Shown: positions 35,158 to 44,136, counted from the first letter of the stretch. The stretch is 64,000 nt of DNA from Rhodococcus opacus (GCF_012396235.1 NZ_JAAXPA010000034.1:1-64000); one strand, 5' to 3'. Translations and numbers: made by a program. Notes: generated from the letters alone by a model not told the origin.

Positions 35158-35646
35158 TCACGGCTGCGGCGTCGACCGAACGGGCCGCGCCTTCACAGAG
35201 CCGGTCGACGATGTCTTTCCGGCACCGGATGTGCCGGCTGGGCCGGGCGCAGCGGCGGGTTTGTCGGTCGGTCCCGCAGCCTCCACCGATGCCGCCGCGG
35301 ATTCGGCGGCGCCCCGATCTCCGGCGGTCGACGTGGTCGCCAATGTCGTCGCAGTCGTCTTGCCAGACCGTGCGGCGTGCAGTTGGTGCAGCACCAGCGC
35401 GGTGCCGCCCGCCCCCAGGACGATCGGCCACTCGACCAATCCCGCCGCACCGATCGCCCCCATCGTCAACAACGCGGCGGGTGTGGAGTGGCTGCCGACC
35501 TTGACCCCCTCGCGCACTCCTGTCGCCGCGCCCCGCATACTTCCGGCCACCGCTCCCACCGCGGCACCACCGACGGCACCGGCGGTGGCCGTCACGGCCT
35601 CACCCGCTCCCGTGACCAACCGCGTCGTACCTTGCACAATCCCCAT
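35158..35646 (-). CDS. Gly/Ala-rich membrane-associated protein upstream of the P-type ATPase
   Basis: 162 aa from ATG 35646 (an ATG at 35655 is also possible). A Gly/Ala-rich amphipathic start (GAGEAVTATAGAVGGAAVGA) precedes a hydrophobic helix (PAALLTMGAIGAAGLVEWPI) and a long Ala/Pro/Thr-rich tail. The motif VEWPIVLGAGGTAL recalls IEWPVAVIVAAG in the 30038 gene. Genes like this sit before CtpI-type ATPases in mycobacteria; it may be an accessory subunit. Confidence 0.65.
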   Translation of the reverse strand: MGIVQGTTRLVTGAGEAVTATAGAVGGAAVGAVAGSMRGAATGVREGVKVGSHSTPAALLTMGAIGAAGLVEWPIVLGAGGTALVLHQLHAARSGKTTATTLATTSTAGDRGAAESAAASVEAAGPTDKPAAAPGPAGTSGAGKTSSTGSVKARPVRSTPQP

Positions 35647-35835
35647 GACATCCACCCAGTTTCACTGGTCGCATCAATGCCCACCGCGACTCGGACGCGT
35701 GGGCCGAATTCCCCCGGCCGCAAGCCTAATCCTCGGTGAACGAAAAATGAACAATCGGTGCACAAGGTGGGTAACTTGGCTCCGGGCAACACGGCATCGC
35801 CGACCGATGGCCGTGGTCGCGGAGAGTAGGTGCGC

Positions 35836-36003
35836 ATGTTCGTCCTGGTCCGTCACGCGCACGCGGGCGAGAAGAAGCGATGGCCCGGCCCCGACGCCGA
35901 CCACCCCTGAGCACCCCCGGATACTGACAGGCACGCAGCCTCGTCCCCGCGCTGACCGGCATCGAGCTGCAGGCCCTGTTCGCCTCCGGCGCAACGCAGT
36001 TCG
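35836..36003 (+). pseudogene. remnant of a histidine phosphatase (SixA-like) gene
   Basis: ATG 35836 gives MFVLVRHAHAGEKKRWPGPD, the RHG catalytic start of phosphohistidine phosphatases, but stops after 24 codons at 35908. The next frame holds PLSTPGY, a stop, then QARSLVPALTGIELQALFAS, the expected continuation. The remaining two-thirds of the enzyme is missing; the small membrane protein gene starts 15 bases on. Confidence 0.8.
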
Positions 36004-36017
36004 TAAGGAGGTCCGCC

Positions 36018-36293
36018 GTGACCGAGAAAACGGACACCCGCTCGTCGCACCGGGACACGATGGAACGGGTACGCCGCGGCGAACGGTTCGCCGTGACACT
36101 GCCGATCCTGGGGCGCGTGAGCATCCCCCGCCCCAAGCAGCTGGCCTTCTTCACCGACCTCGGCGCCCTCGCAGCGCTGGGAATCATCGACTGGCCCGTC
36201 GCCCTCGTCATCGCGGCGGGCCAGGTCCTGGCCTCCGAGCCACACACCCGCTCACCCACCGGACCGCAGTCGCCGGAGACCGCGTCGCCGTAA
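36018..36293 (+). CDS. small membrane protein, paralogue of the 30038 gene
   Basis: 91 aa from GTG 36018 with AAGGAGG six bases upstream. HRDTMERVRRGERFAVTLPI, IPRPKQLAFFTDLGALAALG and IIDWPVALVIAAGQVLA parallel the 30038-30310 protein closely. Two hydrophobic segments with a conserved WPVA. Function unknown. Confidence 0.72.
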   Translation: MTEKTDTRSSHRDTMERVRRGERFAVTLPILGRVSIPRPKQLAFFTDLGALAALGIIDWPVALVIAAGQVLASEPHTRSPTGPQSPETASP

Positions 36294-36605
36294 CCGATGT
36301 GCACAACCGCGTTTGCACCGGCGCCGACCGAGGTACACCCGCAAGCAGTGAGTTCCCGCCCCGCCAACCTGCCCCAGCCGCCGCCGGAGTCGGCGGCCGC
36401 CGGGCGTCGACAGCTCCGGAGCCATTCGATCAGGGCACCATATCGCGCGGGGCACCCACCCATCGAGGAGGCCGCGATGTCCGGTGCAGGTCCCGTCATC
36501 GCACACCCCGAAACCGCGTCGGTCGGCAGTCCGCACACCGCGCTGACGCACGCCCGCACCCAGGTGGGGGTGGTTCGCCGGGTCCGCACCGACCAGACTG
36601 GAACA
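36294..36605 (+). other. region upstream of the phosphate transporter gene
   Basis: About 310 bases open in the transporter frame. ATG 36477 has a good GAGGAGG site and would add 43 residues (MSGAGPVIAHPETASVGSPH...) to the transporter, but family members begin near 36606. It may be the start of a lost gene fused by deletion. Confidence 0.4.
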
Positions 36606-37727
36606 GTGAACGCAGAATTTGTCGTTCTTCTTATCGTGGTCGTCACCGCACTGGGTTTCGATTTCACCAACGGATTCCACGACACCGCGAACGCCATGGC
36701 CACCTCGATCGCAACCGGGGCGCTCAAACCCAAGGTGGCGGTGACGCTTTCGGCGATTCTCAACCTGGTGGGCGCGTTCCTGTCGGTCGAGGTCGCCGCG
36801 ACGGTGGCCAAGGGGATCGTCAACCTCGGTGACACCGGTGGGCAGGCGCTGCTGATCATCGTCTTCGCCGGCCTCGTCGGCGGCATCCTGTGGAACCTGC
36901 TGACGTGGCTGCTGGGCATTCCGTCGAGTTCGTCGCACGCCCTGTTCGGCGGCCTGATCGGGGCGACCATCGCCGCCCTCGGGATGGGCGGCGTCGAGTG
37001 GTCCGGGGTGGTGAGCAAGATCCTCGTTCCGGCGGTGCTCGCACCGGTGGTCGCGTGCCTGGTGGCCGCCACCGGCACCCGGCTGATCTACCGCATCACC
37101 GCGAGAGTCGAGGAAAACGCGAAGGAACAAGGTTTCCGCTGGGGGGCAGATCGGGTCGGCCTCGCTGGTCTCGCTCGCGCACGGTACCAACGATGCTCAG
37201 AAGACGATGGGCATCATTTTCCTGGCGTTGGTGGCGTACGGCAGCATCACCGCCGACACCGCGATGCCGTTCTGGGTGAAACTCTCGTGCGCCCTCGCGA
37301 TCGCCCTGGGCACCTACCTCGGCGGTTGGCGGATCATCCGCACGCTCGGGAAGGGTTTGGTCGAGATCACCTCGCCCCAGGGGATGGCCGCCGAGGCGTC
37401 CTCGGCCGCAATCATCCTCACCTCCAGCCACTTCGGCCTCCCGCTCTCGACCACCCAGGTCGCGACCGGATCCATCCTCGGCACCGGGATCGGCAGGTCC
37501 GGGGCCGAGGTCCGGTGGGGTGTGGCCGGCCGGATGGCGGTCGCGTGGCTGTTCACCCTGCCCTCCGCCGCCGTGGTCGGGGCGGTGTGCTGGCTGATCG
37601 CCGACGTGATCGGCGGGCTGCCCGGCGTCCTCGTGGTGTTCGCGTTGCTCCTGATCGCGGCCGCCGCCCTGTACCTGCGCTCGCGCCGCAACCCGATCGA
37701 CACCTCGAACGTCAACGAGGAGTGTTC
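36606..37727 (+). pseudogene. pitA: PitA-type inorganic phosphate transporter, frameshifted
   Basis: From GTG 36606 the first half is normal (FDFTNGFHDTANAMATSIAT, IPSSSSHALFGGLIGATIAA). At 37141-37146 a run of six G shifts the frame after GFRWG; with five G the sequence would read GFRWGQIGSASLVSLAHGTN, which is the family sequence, and it continues normally from MGIIFLALVAYG to RRNPIDTSNVN. The C-terminal frame also lacks a stop before the next gene. Either a true homopolymer mutation, a phase-variable tract or a sequencing error. Relative of Rv0545c, with the same gene order downstream. Confidence 0.85.
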
Positions 37728-37990
37728 ATGGACACCGTGGACTCGCTCTGGCAGGTCGTGCTCATCGGCCTGCTCTTCGGTGCCGGCCTGCCCGCCGTCT
37801 TCGCGCTCGGAATCCGGTTCCTGTTGCCGGGGGCCACGACGACCGCGGACGGAACGGCGTCACCCGCACACCGGCCGCTCTGTTCGCCGGGTTGGCATGC
37901 TTCGCGGTGATCCTCGTCGCGATCGTCGCCGGAATACTCTTCATCATGAAGGACTTCCTCGCCCACGATTTCGGAATCCACATCTCCTGA
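37728..37990 (+). pseudogene. Rv0544c-like small membrane protein, frameshifted
   Basis: ATG 37728 with GAGGAG six bases upstream reads MDTVDSLWQVVLIGLLFGAG and LPAVFALGIRFLLPG, then ends out of frame at 37910. The second helix, LFAGLACFAVILVAIVAGIL, FIMKDFLAHDFGIHIS, continues in another frame to a TGA at 37988. An indel near 37850 explains this. Intact relatives are about 87-92 aa with two helices and lie between pitA and the DUF3349 gene, as here. Confidence 0.8.
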
Positions 37991-38012
37991 CGCACAGAAA
38001 GGACGACCTGTC

Positions 38013-38666
38013 GTGCATCGGACATCGATCACCGCAGTCCCGGCGAAGGTTCTGGCCTGGGTTCGCGGCGGCTACCCGCACGGGATCCCCCGGGAGGACT
38101 ACGTCGCACTGTTCGCCGTCCTGCATCGCCACCTCACCGAGACCGAGGTGGGCGAGATCGTCGACGAACTGTCGGCGCCGGCCGGGCACGCCCTCGAGGA
38201 CGGCAGGATCGACCGCGCCGAGATCGAGGACGCCATCGCCCACCTGGTCCACGAACACCCCGACGACGACGACATCACCCGGGTGGCCTCCCGCCTGGCC
38301 GCGGGCGGCTGGCCGCTCGAGTCGGCGCTCGCGGAGAAAACCCCGCTGGTCAAGGCCCTGCCCCCGTTGTTGGCCAGCATCATCGGCTGGCTGCGCGCCG
38401 GTTATCCGCAGGGTGTGCCGGAGAACGACTACATCCCGCTGATCGCCCTGCTGCGCCGGCGCCTGTCCGACGAGGAGGTTCGCGAGATCACAGCGGCGCT
38501 CGTCGACCAGGGTGACCTCCCGATCGGCAAGCCGGACATCCAGATGATGATCACCAAGGTCACCAACGAGATACCCCTCGACGTGGACGTCGAGCGGGTC
38601 CGCGCCCATCTGGTGGCCGGCGGCTGGGCCATCACGGACGACACGCCGAACGACCATCCGCACTGA
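38013..38666 (+). CDS. tandem DUF3349 protein (Rv0543c family)
   Basis: 217 aa from GTG 38013. It contains two copies of DUF3349: residues about 5-105 (VLAWVRGGYPHGIPREDYVA) and 115-210 (IIGWLRAGYPQGVPENDYIP). Each ends in VASRLAAGGWPL or VRAHLVAGGWAI. Most relatives have one copy. It follows pitA and the Rv0544c-like gene, as in M. tuberculosis; a role linked to phosphate uptake is implied only by this order. Confidence 0.88.
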   Translation: MHRTSITAVPAKVLAWVRGGYPHGIPREDYVALFAVLHRHLTETEVGEIVDELSAPAGHALEDGRIDRAEIEDAIAHLVHEHPDDDDITRVASRLAAGGWPLESALAEKTPLVKALPPLLASIIGWLRAGYPQGVPENDYIPLIALLRRRLSDEEVREITAALVDQGDLPIGKPDIQMMITKVTNEIPLDVDVERVRAHLVAGGWAITDDTPNDHPH

Positions 38667-38732
38667 GTCGCGCTGATGGTCTGATCGCACCGCATCGAAC
38701 GCTCGGTATCGGTGCGGGGAGGAGGGCATCAG

Positions 38733-40079
38733 GTGTTCCACCGCGGCAGCACCCTCACCCGCGACGTACACGAGCTGGACGAGTCGATGCTCGTCGAGCC
38801 CGAGTCCCGCCGCCCATTCTGGCGGACCTTCCTGGCCTCCACACCGGGCCGGCTTTCGGTGCTGGCGGTGGTCCTCGTCGCGGCCGCGCTGGCGGCGGGC
38901 GTGGTGGCGTTGGCGGTCACCGACGCGCGTCAGCGGGAGATCGACACCCTGCGGACACACTCGGAGCCCCCGGCCGACGCGGCCCAGAGCCTCTACAGTT
39001 CGCTGTCGATCGCGGACGCCGCCGCGACGACGTCCTTCCTGTTCGGCGGGTCCGAACCAGTTGGGGTGAGAGAGCGCTACAACCAGGCCGTCGGGGACGC
39101 CGCCAACACGTTGGTGACCGCCTCGACCGGCGTCTCCGCGGCGGATGCGGAAGCAGTCGGTCTGCTGTCGGAGATATCGAGGCGCTTCGCCGAGTACACC
39201 AGCCTGATCGCCACCGCGCGTGCCAACGACCGCTCCGGAAACCCGGTCGGACTCACCTACCTCGGTAACGCCTCCTCCATGCTGCAGGGCACCATCCTGC
39301 CGCTGGCGCACCGGCTGTGCACCGAGCAGTGGACATCGGTGGCCACCACGCAGACGCGCACAACCCGGCTGCCCGTGCTCGCATTCGCGGTGACGACGTC
39401 CGCTCTGCTCGGACTGGTGCTGGCGCAGGTGTACCTGGCACGCAAGAGCCGGCGGCTGATCAACCCCGGCCTGGTCGTGGCCGCGCTGCTGATGGCCGGC
39501 CTGCTGGTGTGGTCGGTGGCGGCGTTCATGGTGTCCACCGCGGCGGCCGAGCGCGCCCGGACGGCCGGGACGCAACCGCTCAGCGCGCTCGTGACCGCCC
39601 GGATCCTGGCGCAGCAGGCGCGGGCAGATGAAATGCTCGGCATGCTGCGGCGAGGGTCGGACTCCCAATCCGAGGTCGACTTCTCCCGGCACTCGACCGT
39701 GCTGTCCGAGATACTCGCCCAACACCGGAACACTTCTCGAGGTGGGGTGGCCGACGCTCCGGTCGCCGACGCCGCCACAGCGCTCGACGGGTGGCGGGAC
39801 ACCCACACGGTGGTGCAGGACAGACTCGGGAACGGAGACTATCCGGGGGCGGCCGCCCTCGCCGTCGGCCCCGGCGACGACGCGTCCACCGCCCGGTTCG
39901 CCGCACTCGATGACGCGTTGCGGTCGGCGATCGACAAGTTGCGGGACGAGGAACGCGAAGCCACCGACGACGCGTACCGCGCCACGTCGCTGCTGCCCGT
40001 GGGGGCACTCGCGCTCGGCGTGCTCTGCGGGTTCGCCGTCGGCGGGGGCATCTGGCCCAGGTTGAACGAGTACCACTGA
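38733..40079 (+). CDS. glnX: GlnX-like sensor membrane protein
   Basis: 448 aa from GTG 38733, with GGAGGAGG seven bases before; the frame is open to 38712. Four TM helices (SVLAVVLVAAALAAGVVALA at about 42; PVLAFAVTTSALLGLVLAQV at about 222; LVVAALLMAGLLVWSVAAFM at about 250; LLPVGALALGVLCGFAVGGG near the end) enclose two periplasmic helical regions. This is the layout of mycobacterial GlnX (Rv0412c), which passes the signal from GlnH to the kinase PknG. It overlaps the glnH-like gene (TGATG), but no pknG follows. Confidence 0.82.
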   Translation: MFHRGSTLTRDVHELDESMLVEPESRRPFWRTFLASTPGRLSVLAVVLVAAALAAGVVALAVTDARQREIDTLRTHSEPPADAAQSLYSSLSIADAAATTSFLFGGSEPVGVRERYNQAVGDAANTLVTASTGVSAADAEAVGLLSEISRRFAEYTSLIATARANDRSGNPVGLTYLGNASSMLQGTILPLAHRLCTEQWTSVATTQTRTTRLPVLAFAVTTSALLGLVLAQVYLARKSRRLINPGLVVAALLMAGLLVWSVAAFMVSTAAAERARTAGTQPLSALVTARILAQQARADEMLGMLRRGSDSQSEVDFSRHSTVLSEILAQHRNTSRGGVADAPVADAATALDGWRDTHTVVQDRLGNGDYPGAAALAVGPGDDASTARFAALDDALRSAIDKLRDEEREATDDAYRATSLLPVGALALGVLCGFAVGGGIWPRLNEYH

Positions 40080-41137
40080 TGCCCCGGCGCGGAATGGAGA
40101 CGGGGCCAGGGATCGGCCCGCGCCTCGAGCCGGACCACGGGCGTCGAACATCCCGGGCCGGCCGTTTCGCCGGCGCACTCCTGGCCGCCGGGGTGGTCCT
40201 CGCCGGGTGCACGGCCCCCGAACCCGTCACGCCCGCCGTCACCGGTGATTACACCGAGCTGTCCCTGCCGACCGGAACGCAGATCATCCCACCCGCGGGC
40301 ATCGCCCCCGCGGAGCCACCGGCGCCGTCCACCTGCGGCGCGCTGGCCAGCCTGCGCCCGGCCCCGCCCGTCCTGACCGGCGCCCGGCCACCCGGACGGT
40401 TGGTCGCCGACATCCTCGAACGGGGCCGGCTGATCGTCGGGGTCGGCCAGGACACCAACCTGTTCAGTTTCCGTGACCCCACCACCGACACCATCACCGG
40501 CTTCGACGTGGACGTGGCGAGGGAGGTCGCACGCGACCTCCTCGGCGACCCGGACAAGATCGAATTCCGGCCCCTCACCCCCGCCGGCCGCTTCGACGCG
40601 CTCGAGAAGAACGAGGTCGACATCGTCGCGCAGACCACTACCATCACGTGTGAGCGGGCCGAGCGGGTGGCGTTCTCCACCGTCTACCTCGAGGCCCACC
40701 AACGCCTGCTGGTGCCGGAGGGGTCGGCGATCTCCGGGCCCGCAGACCTGGTCGGCGCACGCGTGTGCGCCGCCGCCGACACCACCTCCCTCGACACCAT
40801 CCGCCGAATCCAACCGCAGGCCACGATCGTCGCCGTCCCCGACCTGGCCGACTGCCTGGTGGCCCTCCAACAGCGTCAGGCCGACGCCGCCAGCAGCGAC
40901 GACACCATCCTCGAGGGCCTCGCCGCCCAGGACCCCACCCTCGAAATCGTCGGTCTACCACTGGAACCCGAGCCCTATGGCATCGGCATCAACAAGACCA
41001 ACACCGACCTGGTGCGCCGAGTCAACGGCACCCTCGAACGGATGCGCACGGACGGGACGTGGACGACCCTCTACCGACGATGGCTGACCGCACTCGGCCC
41101 GCCCCCCGATCCGCCTGCCCCCACCTACCGGGACTGA
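40079..41137 (+). CDS. glnH: GlnH-like periplasmic amino acid-binding lipoprotein
   Basis: 352 aa. A signal peptide with lipobox VVLAGC (Cys44) precedes an SBP_bac_3 domain at about 110-335 (GRLIVGVGQDTNLFSFRD, GFDVDVAREVARDLLG, RFDALEKNEVDIVAQTTTIT). In mycobacteria GlnH binds Asp/Asn/Glu/Gln and signals through GlnX to PknG. Start codon overlaps the glnX stop. Normally followed by pknG; here only non-coding or unrecognised sequence follows. Confidence 0.88.
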   Translation: MPRRGMETGPGIGPRLEPDHGRRTSRAGRFAGALLAAGVVLAGCTAPEPVTPAVTGDYTELSLPTGTQIIPPAGIAPAEPPAPSTCGALASLRPAPPVLTGARPPGRLVADILERGRLIVGVGQDTNLFSFRDPTTDTITGFDVDVAREVARDLLGDPDKIEFRPLTPAGRFDALEKNEVDIVAQTTTITCERAERVAFSTVYLEAHQRLLVPEGSAISGPADLVGARVCAAADTTSLDTIRRIQPQATIVAVPDLADCLVALQQRQADAASSDDTILEGLAAQDPTLEIVGLPLEPEPYGIGINKTNTDLVRRVNGTLERMRTDGTWTTLYRRWLTALGPPPDPPAPTYRD

Positions 41138-41508
41138 AGTCACCCCAATTCCGGAGCGACAACACCGCAGCAGACGAAGACACCGCCCCACGCCGCAACG
41201 CCGCTCGACCAACCGCAGCATCGACGGTGGGTCGGGTCGTCCGCCCGCCCTGAGAAGTCACGACGACCTCACCTCCCGGAAACGCGGTGGTTGCTCCACG
41301 CCGCCTACGCTGGTGACGCACCCAACACATCAACCGGATGGTTCCCGCTGATGACGACCCTTTCGCCCCGCCACCCACCCCCTGAGCGCATCCCGAACCC
41401 TCGGCCGGACAACCGCCGGTCCACGACCGACATCGCCGGCGTGGCCGAGGCCCTCACCGGTGGGCGGCTGCTTCCCCGCCGCGGCGCCGAGAACGATCCC
41501 CGCGTCCA
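41138..41508. other. about 370 bases after glnH without a recognised gene
   Basis: This is where pknG would lie in the standard GlnX-GlnH-PknG order. No kinase motif or rubredoxin CxxC pair is visible in any frame. Short Arg/Ala/Pro-rich frames are present but not convincing. Confidence 0.5.
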
Positions 41509-42036
41509 GTGACGGGCCACCCACGGCACCGACCACCCCGGCGGCCCACCACATCCGCGACCCGCACGGCCGCGGTGAGTGCCCGCAACCGGATCGGGCG
41601 GGTGAGCGTGGCCGGGGTCGTGACGGTGTCGGCGGGGGTGGTCTGCCTGGCGTTGGGTGCGGTGTCCGGGGCCGCGTTGGTGTTCGGGATCGGTGTGCTG
41701 ACCGCGCCGGCGATGATCCTGATCGCGGTGACCACCGCCGGGTTCCTCGCCGCCGGTGCGGTATTGATCGCCCGCGCCCGCCCGCATCGAGCGGAGCGAT
41801 CGGCGGCCGGTGAATGGTCCCCACCGCCGCTGTCCGATGACCACACCGATCAACGACGGAAGGCAATCCATGACCGACGTACCGGTCGAGTGCCCCGCGC
41901 GAGTGAACACCACCGAATGGATCAAGGCCCACCTCGAGCGGATGGGCCACGCCGACCCGGCCGGCGACACCCGGCACGAACCCGACCTGAGGACCCACCA
42001 GCCCGAATAGTCATTCGTCGGGAAATTCTCCGGTGA
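41509..42036 (+). CDS. hypothetical membrane protein, C-terminus uncertain
   Basis: Open from GTG 41509. The convincing part is residues about 25-85 with two hydrophobic helices (VAGVVTVSAGVVCLALGAVS, GVLTAPAMILIAVTTAGFLA). After about 41830 the frame overlaps the MTDVPV gene and then phoU and has no coding character, so the true stop was probably lost by an indel. Not recognised. Confidence 0.4.
   Translation: MTGHPRHRPPRRPTTSATRTAAVSARNRIGRVSVAGVVTVSAGVVCLALGAVSGAALVFGIGVLTAPAMILIAVTTAGFLAAGAVLIARARPHRAERSAAGEWSPPPLSDDHTDQRRKAIHDRRTGRVPRASEHHRMDQGPPRADGPRRPGRRHPARTRPEDPPARIVIRREILR
41870..42010 (+). CDS. 46-aa conserved peptide (MTDVPV family)
   Basis: ATG 41870 with GGAAGG upstream. The peptide includes NTTEWIKAHLERMGHADPAG. 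A decayed paralogue lies at 25726-25871, showing that the core WIKAHLERM-HxDP is inherited. It ends exactly at the base before the convergent phoU gene. Function unknown; mostly a single helix. Confidence 0.6.
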   Translation: MTDVPVECPARVNTTEWIKAHLERMGHADPAGDTRHEPDLRTHQPE

Positions 42037-42658
42037 TCACGAAGATGACGCGGCGACTGATCTCGACGGTGTGATCACAGAACCGTTCATAGAACCGGCC
42101 CAGCAGCGTGATGTTCACCGCGGACGCGGCCCCGTACAGCCAGTCGTCGCCCTTGGTGGCGGCGAACAGCCGGCGGAGCAGCTCGTCGGTCCGCTCGTCC
42201 GCCCAGATCAGGTCCAACGCGGCCGCCTCGTCTCGGGTCCGCAGGACCTCCCGGGCCGCCGCCGCCTGCGCCGCCGCCGCGACGCCCATGTCCGAGATGA
42301 TGGCTCGTAGCTCGAAGGGAACGACCGGCTCGGGGTGGTGCAGCCGCGCCACCTCGGCGATGTGCGCCGCCAGGCTACCCATCCGTCGCAGGTCCGCGAT
42401 GTTGTGCATGCCGCCGATCAGGGCCCGCAGGTCCAGTGCCACCGGTTGCTGACGGGCAATCAGGGTGAGCGCGCGATGATCGAGTTCCCGACCCCGGGTG
42501 TCGATGTCCGCATTCAGTTCGGCGGCCCGGTCCGCCGCAGTCAGGTCAGTATCGAGCAGAGCGCGCGTGGCGCGATCGATCGCAACCTCCGTCAAGGCAC
42601 ACAGCTCGACGAGGTCATCTTTGATCTCCGCGAGTTCTTCGTCGAAGTGTTCCCGCAT
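42011..42658 (-). CDS. phoU: PhoU phosphate-signalling protein
   Basis: 215 aa from ATG 42658, the usual PhoU length; the frame upstream is not conserved. Two three-helix PhoU repeats are seen (FDEELAEIKDDLVELCALTE; RRMGSLAAHIAEVARLHHPE) with the metal-binding acidic motif at DERTDELLRRLF and the second RFYERFCDHTVEISRRVIF. No pstSCAB genes are near, so it may serve another phosphate system such as the adjacent PitA locus. A decayed copy is at 26178-26395. Confidence 0.93.
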   Translation of the reverse strand: MREHFDEELAEIKDDLVELCALTEVAIDRATRALLDTDLTAADRAAELNADIDTRGRELDHRALTLIARQQPVALDLRALIGGMHNIADLRRMGSLAAHIAEVARLHHPEPVVPFELRAIISDMGVAAAAQAAAAREVLRTRDEAAALDLIWADERTDELLRRLFAATKGDDWLYGAASAVNITLLGRFYERFCDHTVEISRRVIFVITGEFPDE

Positions 42659-43337
42659 CGTCCCGGATTCCCTCTCCGATCGAAACTCCGCTGTCCGAGC
42701 ACCGCTCGGCGGCACGCTGCCCGGGAATACCCCCTCCCGGGGAAAACAGTCCTTCTCGCGGGGGAATCCCGGCCGTGATGGTGGCCTGGTTGCCCGGGCG
42801 GGACAGGGCTTCTGACGTTTCCCCGGGGGCGTGGCCGATCACCACGGCGGCTGAGCGGGGTCGACCGCCCGGATCAGTCGCGTTGCTCCCCGGGTACGGT
42901 GTCGGCGGCTTGGCCGGCCCGAACGGACTGGTCGTAGTGGTCGACGATCGACGCCTGTTTCATCGGACGGGGTCGATTCGGCACGCACGATGAACTCAGC
43001 GCGGCGCGCTTCGATCGCCACCCGGTGCTCCCAGTACGAATCCGATCGTCCGCGCGATACTCCTGGAACCCCCATCAGGGTCTCCTCTCCATCCGTACCC
43101 GGCCCGAGACTCTTCGGCCATGTTGTCGCGATGCTCGGTGTTGTCGCATCCGAACCACGAGCCCGGCCGCCCCATTCTTTCGTAATGGACGAGAATCCGC
43201 CGGGGGGAGCCGAAGTGCACTGCCCTGTCGGCAGAGCCACGCCCCTTGGCCGAAGCCGGATTGCGCGGGAAGTCGGGGTGTGCTGCCCCGCGAACATGGT
43301 GGCAGTCAGGCGGCCGCCGTGCCTCTTCCATGCGAGA
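42659..43337. other. 680-base region with only weak coding candidates
   Basis: On the minus strand ATG 43075 has an excellent site (AGAGGAG six bases upstream) and opens a 78-codon frame to 42839 (MGVPGVSRGRSDSYWEHRVA, IEARRAEFIVRAES), which becomes Arg-rich and unlike a protein after codon 40. A different frame downstream reads MKQASIVDHYDQSVRAGQAA to a TGA near 42887. The pattern suggests a short gene broken by an indel. The remainder shows nothing recognisable. Confidence 0.35.
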
Positions 43338-43592
43338 ATGACATCCGTGCCCGACCAGCCGAACAGCAGCGCACCCGGCCGATTCACGGTCGGCGCGAAG
43401 GTGTGGTTCCGGGACGGTGCCGGCGGCGACCACATCGCCCGGCTACCCGGCACGGTCGTTGAGGACTACGGCGACGAGGTCGCCGCCAACGCGCACCTGG
43501 GCCGCGACTGGGCGCCCGTCCGGCGGTGGGCCGTCGCGTTGGACGAGGGTCGGCTCGTCTTCAGCGACGGTCACGACCTCGAGGACCGGTGA
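43338..43592 (+). CDS. conserved small protein, SH3/KOW-like
   Basis: 84 aa from ATG 43338; the longer open frame upstream is unconvincing. The core RFTVGAKVWFRDGAGGDHIA, LPGTVVEDYGDEVAAN, WAPVRRWAVALDEGRLVF suggests a small beta-barrel. No catalytic motif. Not assigned to a known family. Confidence 0.6.
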   Translation: MTSVPDQPNSSAPGRFTVGAKVWFRDGAGGDHIARLPGTVVEDYGDEVAANAHLGRDWAPVRRWAVALDEGRLVFSDGHDLEDR

Positions 43593-43632
43593 CCCGGACC
43601 GGACGATCAGGGTCGATCCGAGCCGGAAACGC

Positions 43633-43995
43633 CTACTCCGCGGCCGCCGCGGCGATCGACATTCGGGTGTCCGGGTACCAGCCCCGCAGCCAGCCTGGCC
43701 ACCACCGGCGGCACGCGATCACCTCGGAACCGGCCACCTCGGAACCGATCACCTCGGAACTGGCCTTCGGCGCCGCCTCGGGCTCGACGGCAACGACGGG
43801 CACCAGCCCCTGAAGTTTCTCTCGGGCGAGCCGCTCGACCAGAAGCGGAACGAAGTCCCGCACCTTCCCGGTCGCGAAGTGCTCGTGCGCCGAGCGCACC
43901 ACCTGTTCGATGCCCTCCCGGGGCAGGCCCGGGAACCGCGTACCGAGACGGTCGATGACTTGGTCGATGTGCAGCAACTCTTCATCGTGCGTCAT
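43633..43995 (-). CDS. three-helix-bundle dimerisation domain protein
   Basis: 120 aa from ATG 43995 with GGAGG eight bases upstream. The first 60 residues (ELLHIDQVIDRLGTRFPGLP, VVRSAHEHFATGKVRDFVPL, LVERLAREKL) form the three-helix domain common in Actinobacteria. The rest is low-complexity with a pentapeptide repeat (GSEV) and a Trp-rich tail. A decayed paralogue lies at 25960-26160. Likely a dimerising small regulator; target unknown. Confidence 0.75.
   Translation of the reverse strand: MTHDEELLHIDQVIDRLGTRFPGLPREGIEQVVRSAHEHFATGKVRDFVPLLVERLAREKLQGLVPVVAVEPEAAPKASSEVIGSEVAGSEVIACRRWWPGWLRGWYPDTRMSIAAAAAE
43719..43763. repeat. 15-bp tandem repeat in the three-helix-bundle gene
   Basis: Three adjacent 15-base units, GATCACCTCGGAACC, GGCCACCTCGGAACC and GATCACCTCGGAACT. 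They encode the GSEV pentapeptides after the conserved domain and keep the frame. Confidence 0.85.
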
Positions 43996-44136
43996 GAGAA
44001 AATCCTCCGCCGAGCCACGGGCGGGGTCAACGAGTGGATCGAAGACCTCGACGATCCTCGTCGTGATCCTCCTCGCACACGTGCGGCGCTCCTCGGGTTT
44101 ATGTGGGCGCCATTTCTGCTGCAGCGGGCGCGACGG

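Noticed and set aside
36477..36605. Longer N-terminus for the phosphate transporter from ATG 36477
   Set aside because: Although it has a good ribosome site, PitA proteins start near GTG 36606 and the extra 43 residues do not resemble the family.
37944..40178. 744-codon open frame antisense to DUF3349 and glnX
   Set aside because: Antisense shadow of well-supported genes; low-complexity Arg/Gly/His content and no motif.
42839..43075. 78-codon minus-strand ORF with a strong ribosome site
   Set aside because: Coding character is lost after about 40 codons, so it is mentioned only within the gap entry and not called as a gene.
43719..43763. Short tandem repeats considered as a CRISPR array
   Set aside because: Units of 15 bases without spacers, in frame inside a protein gene.
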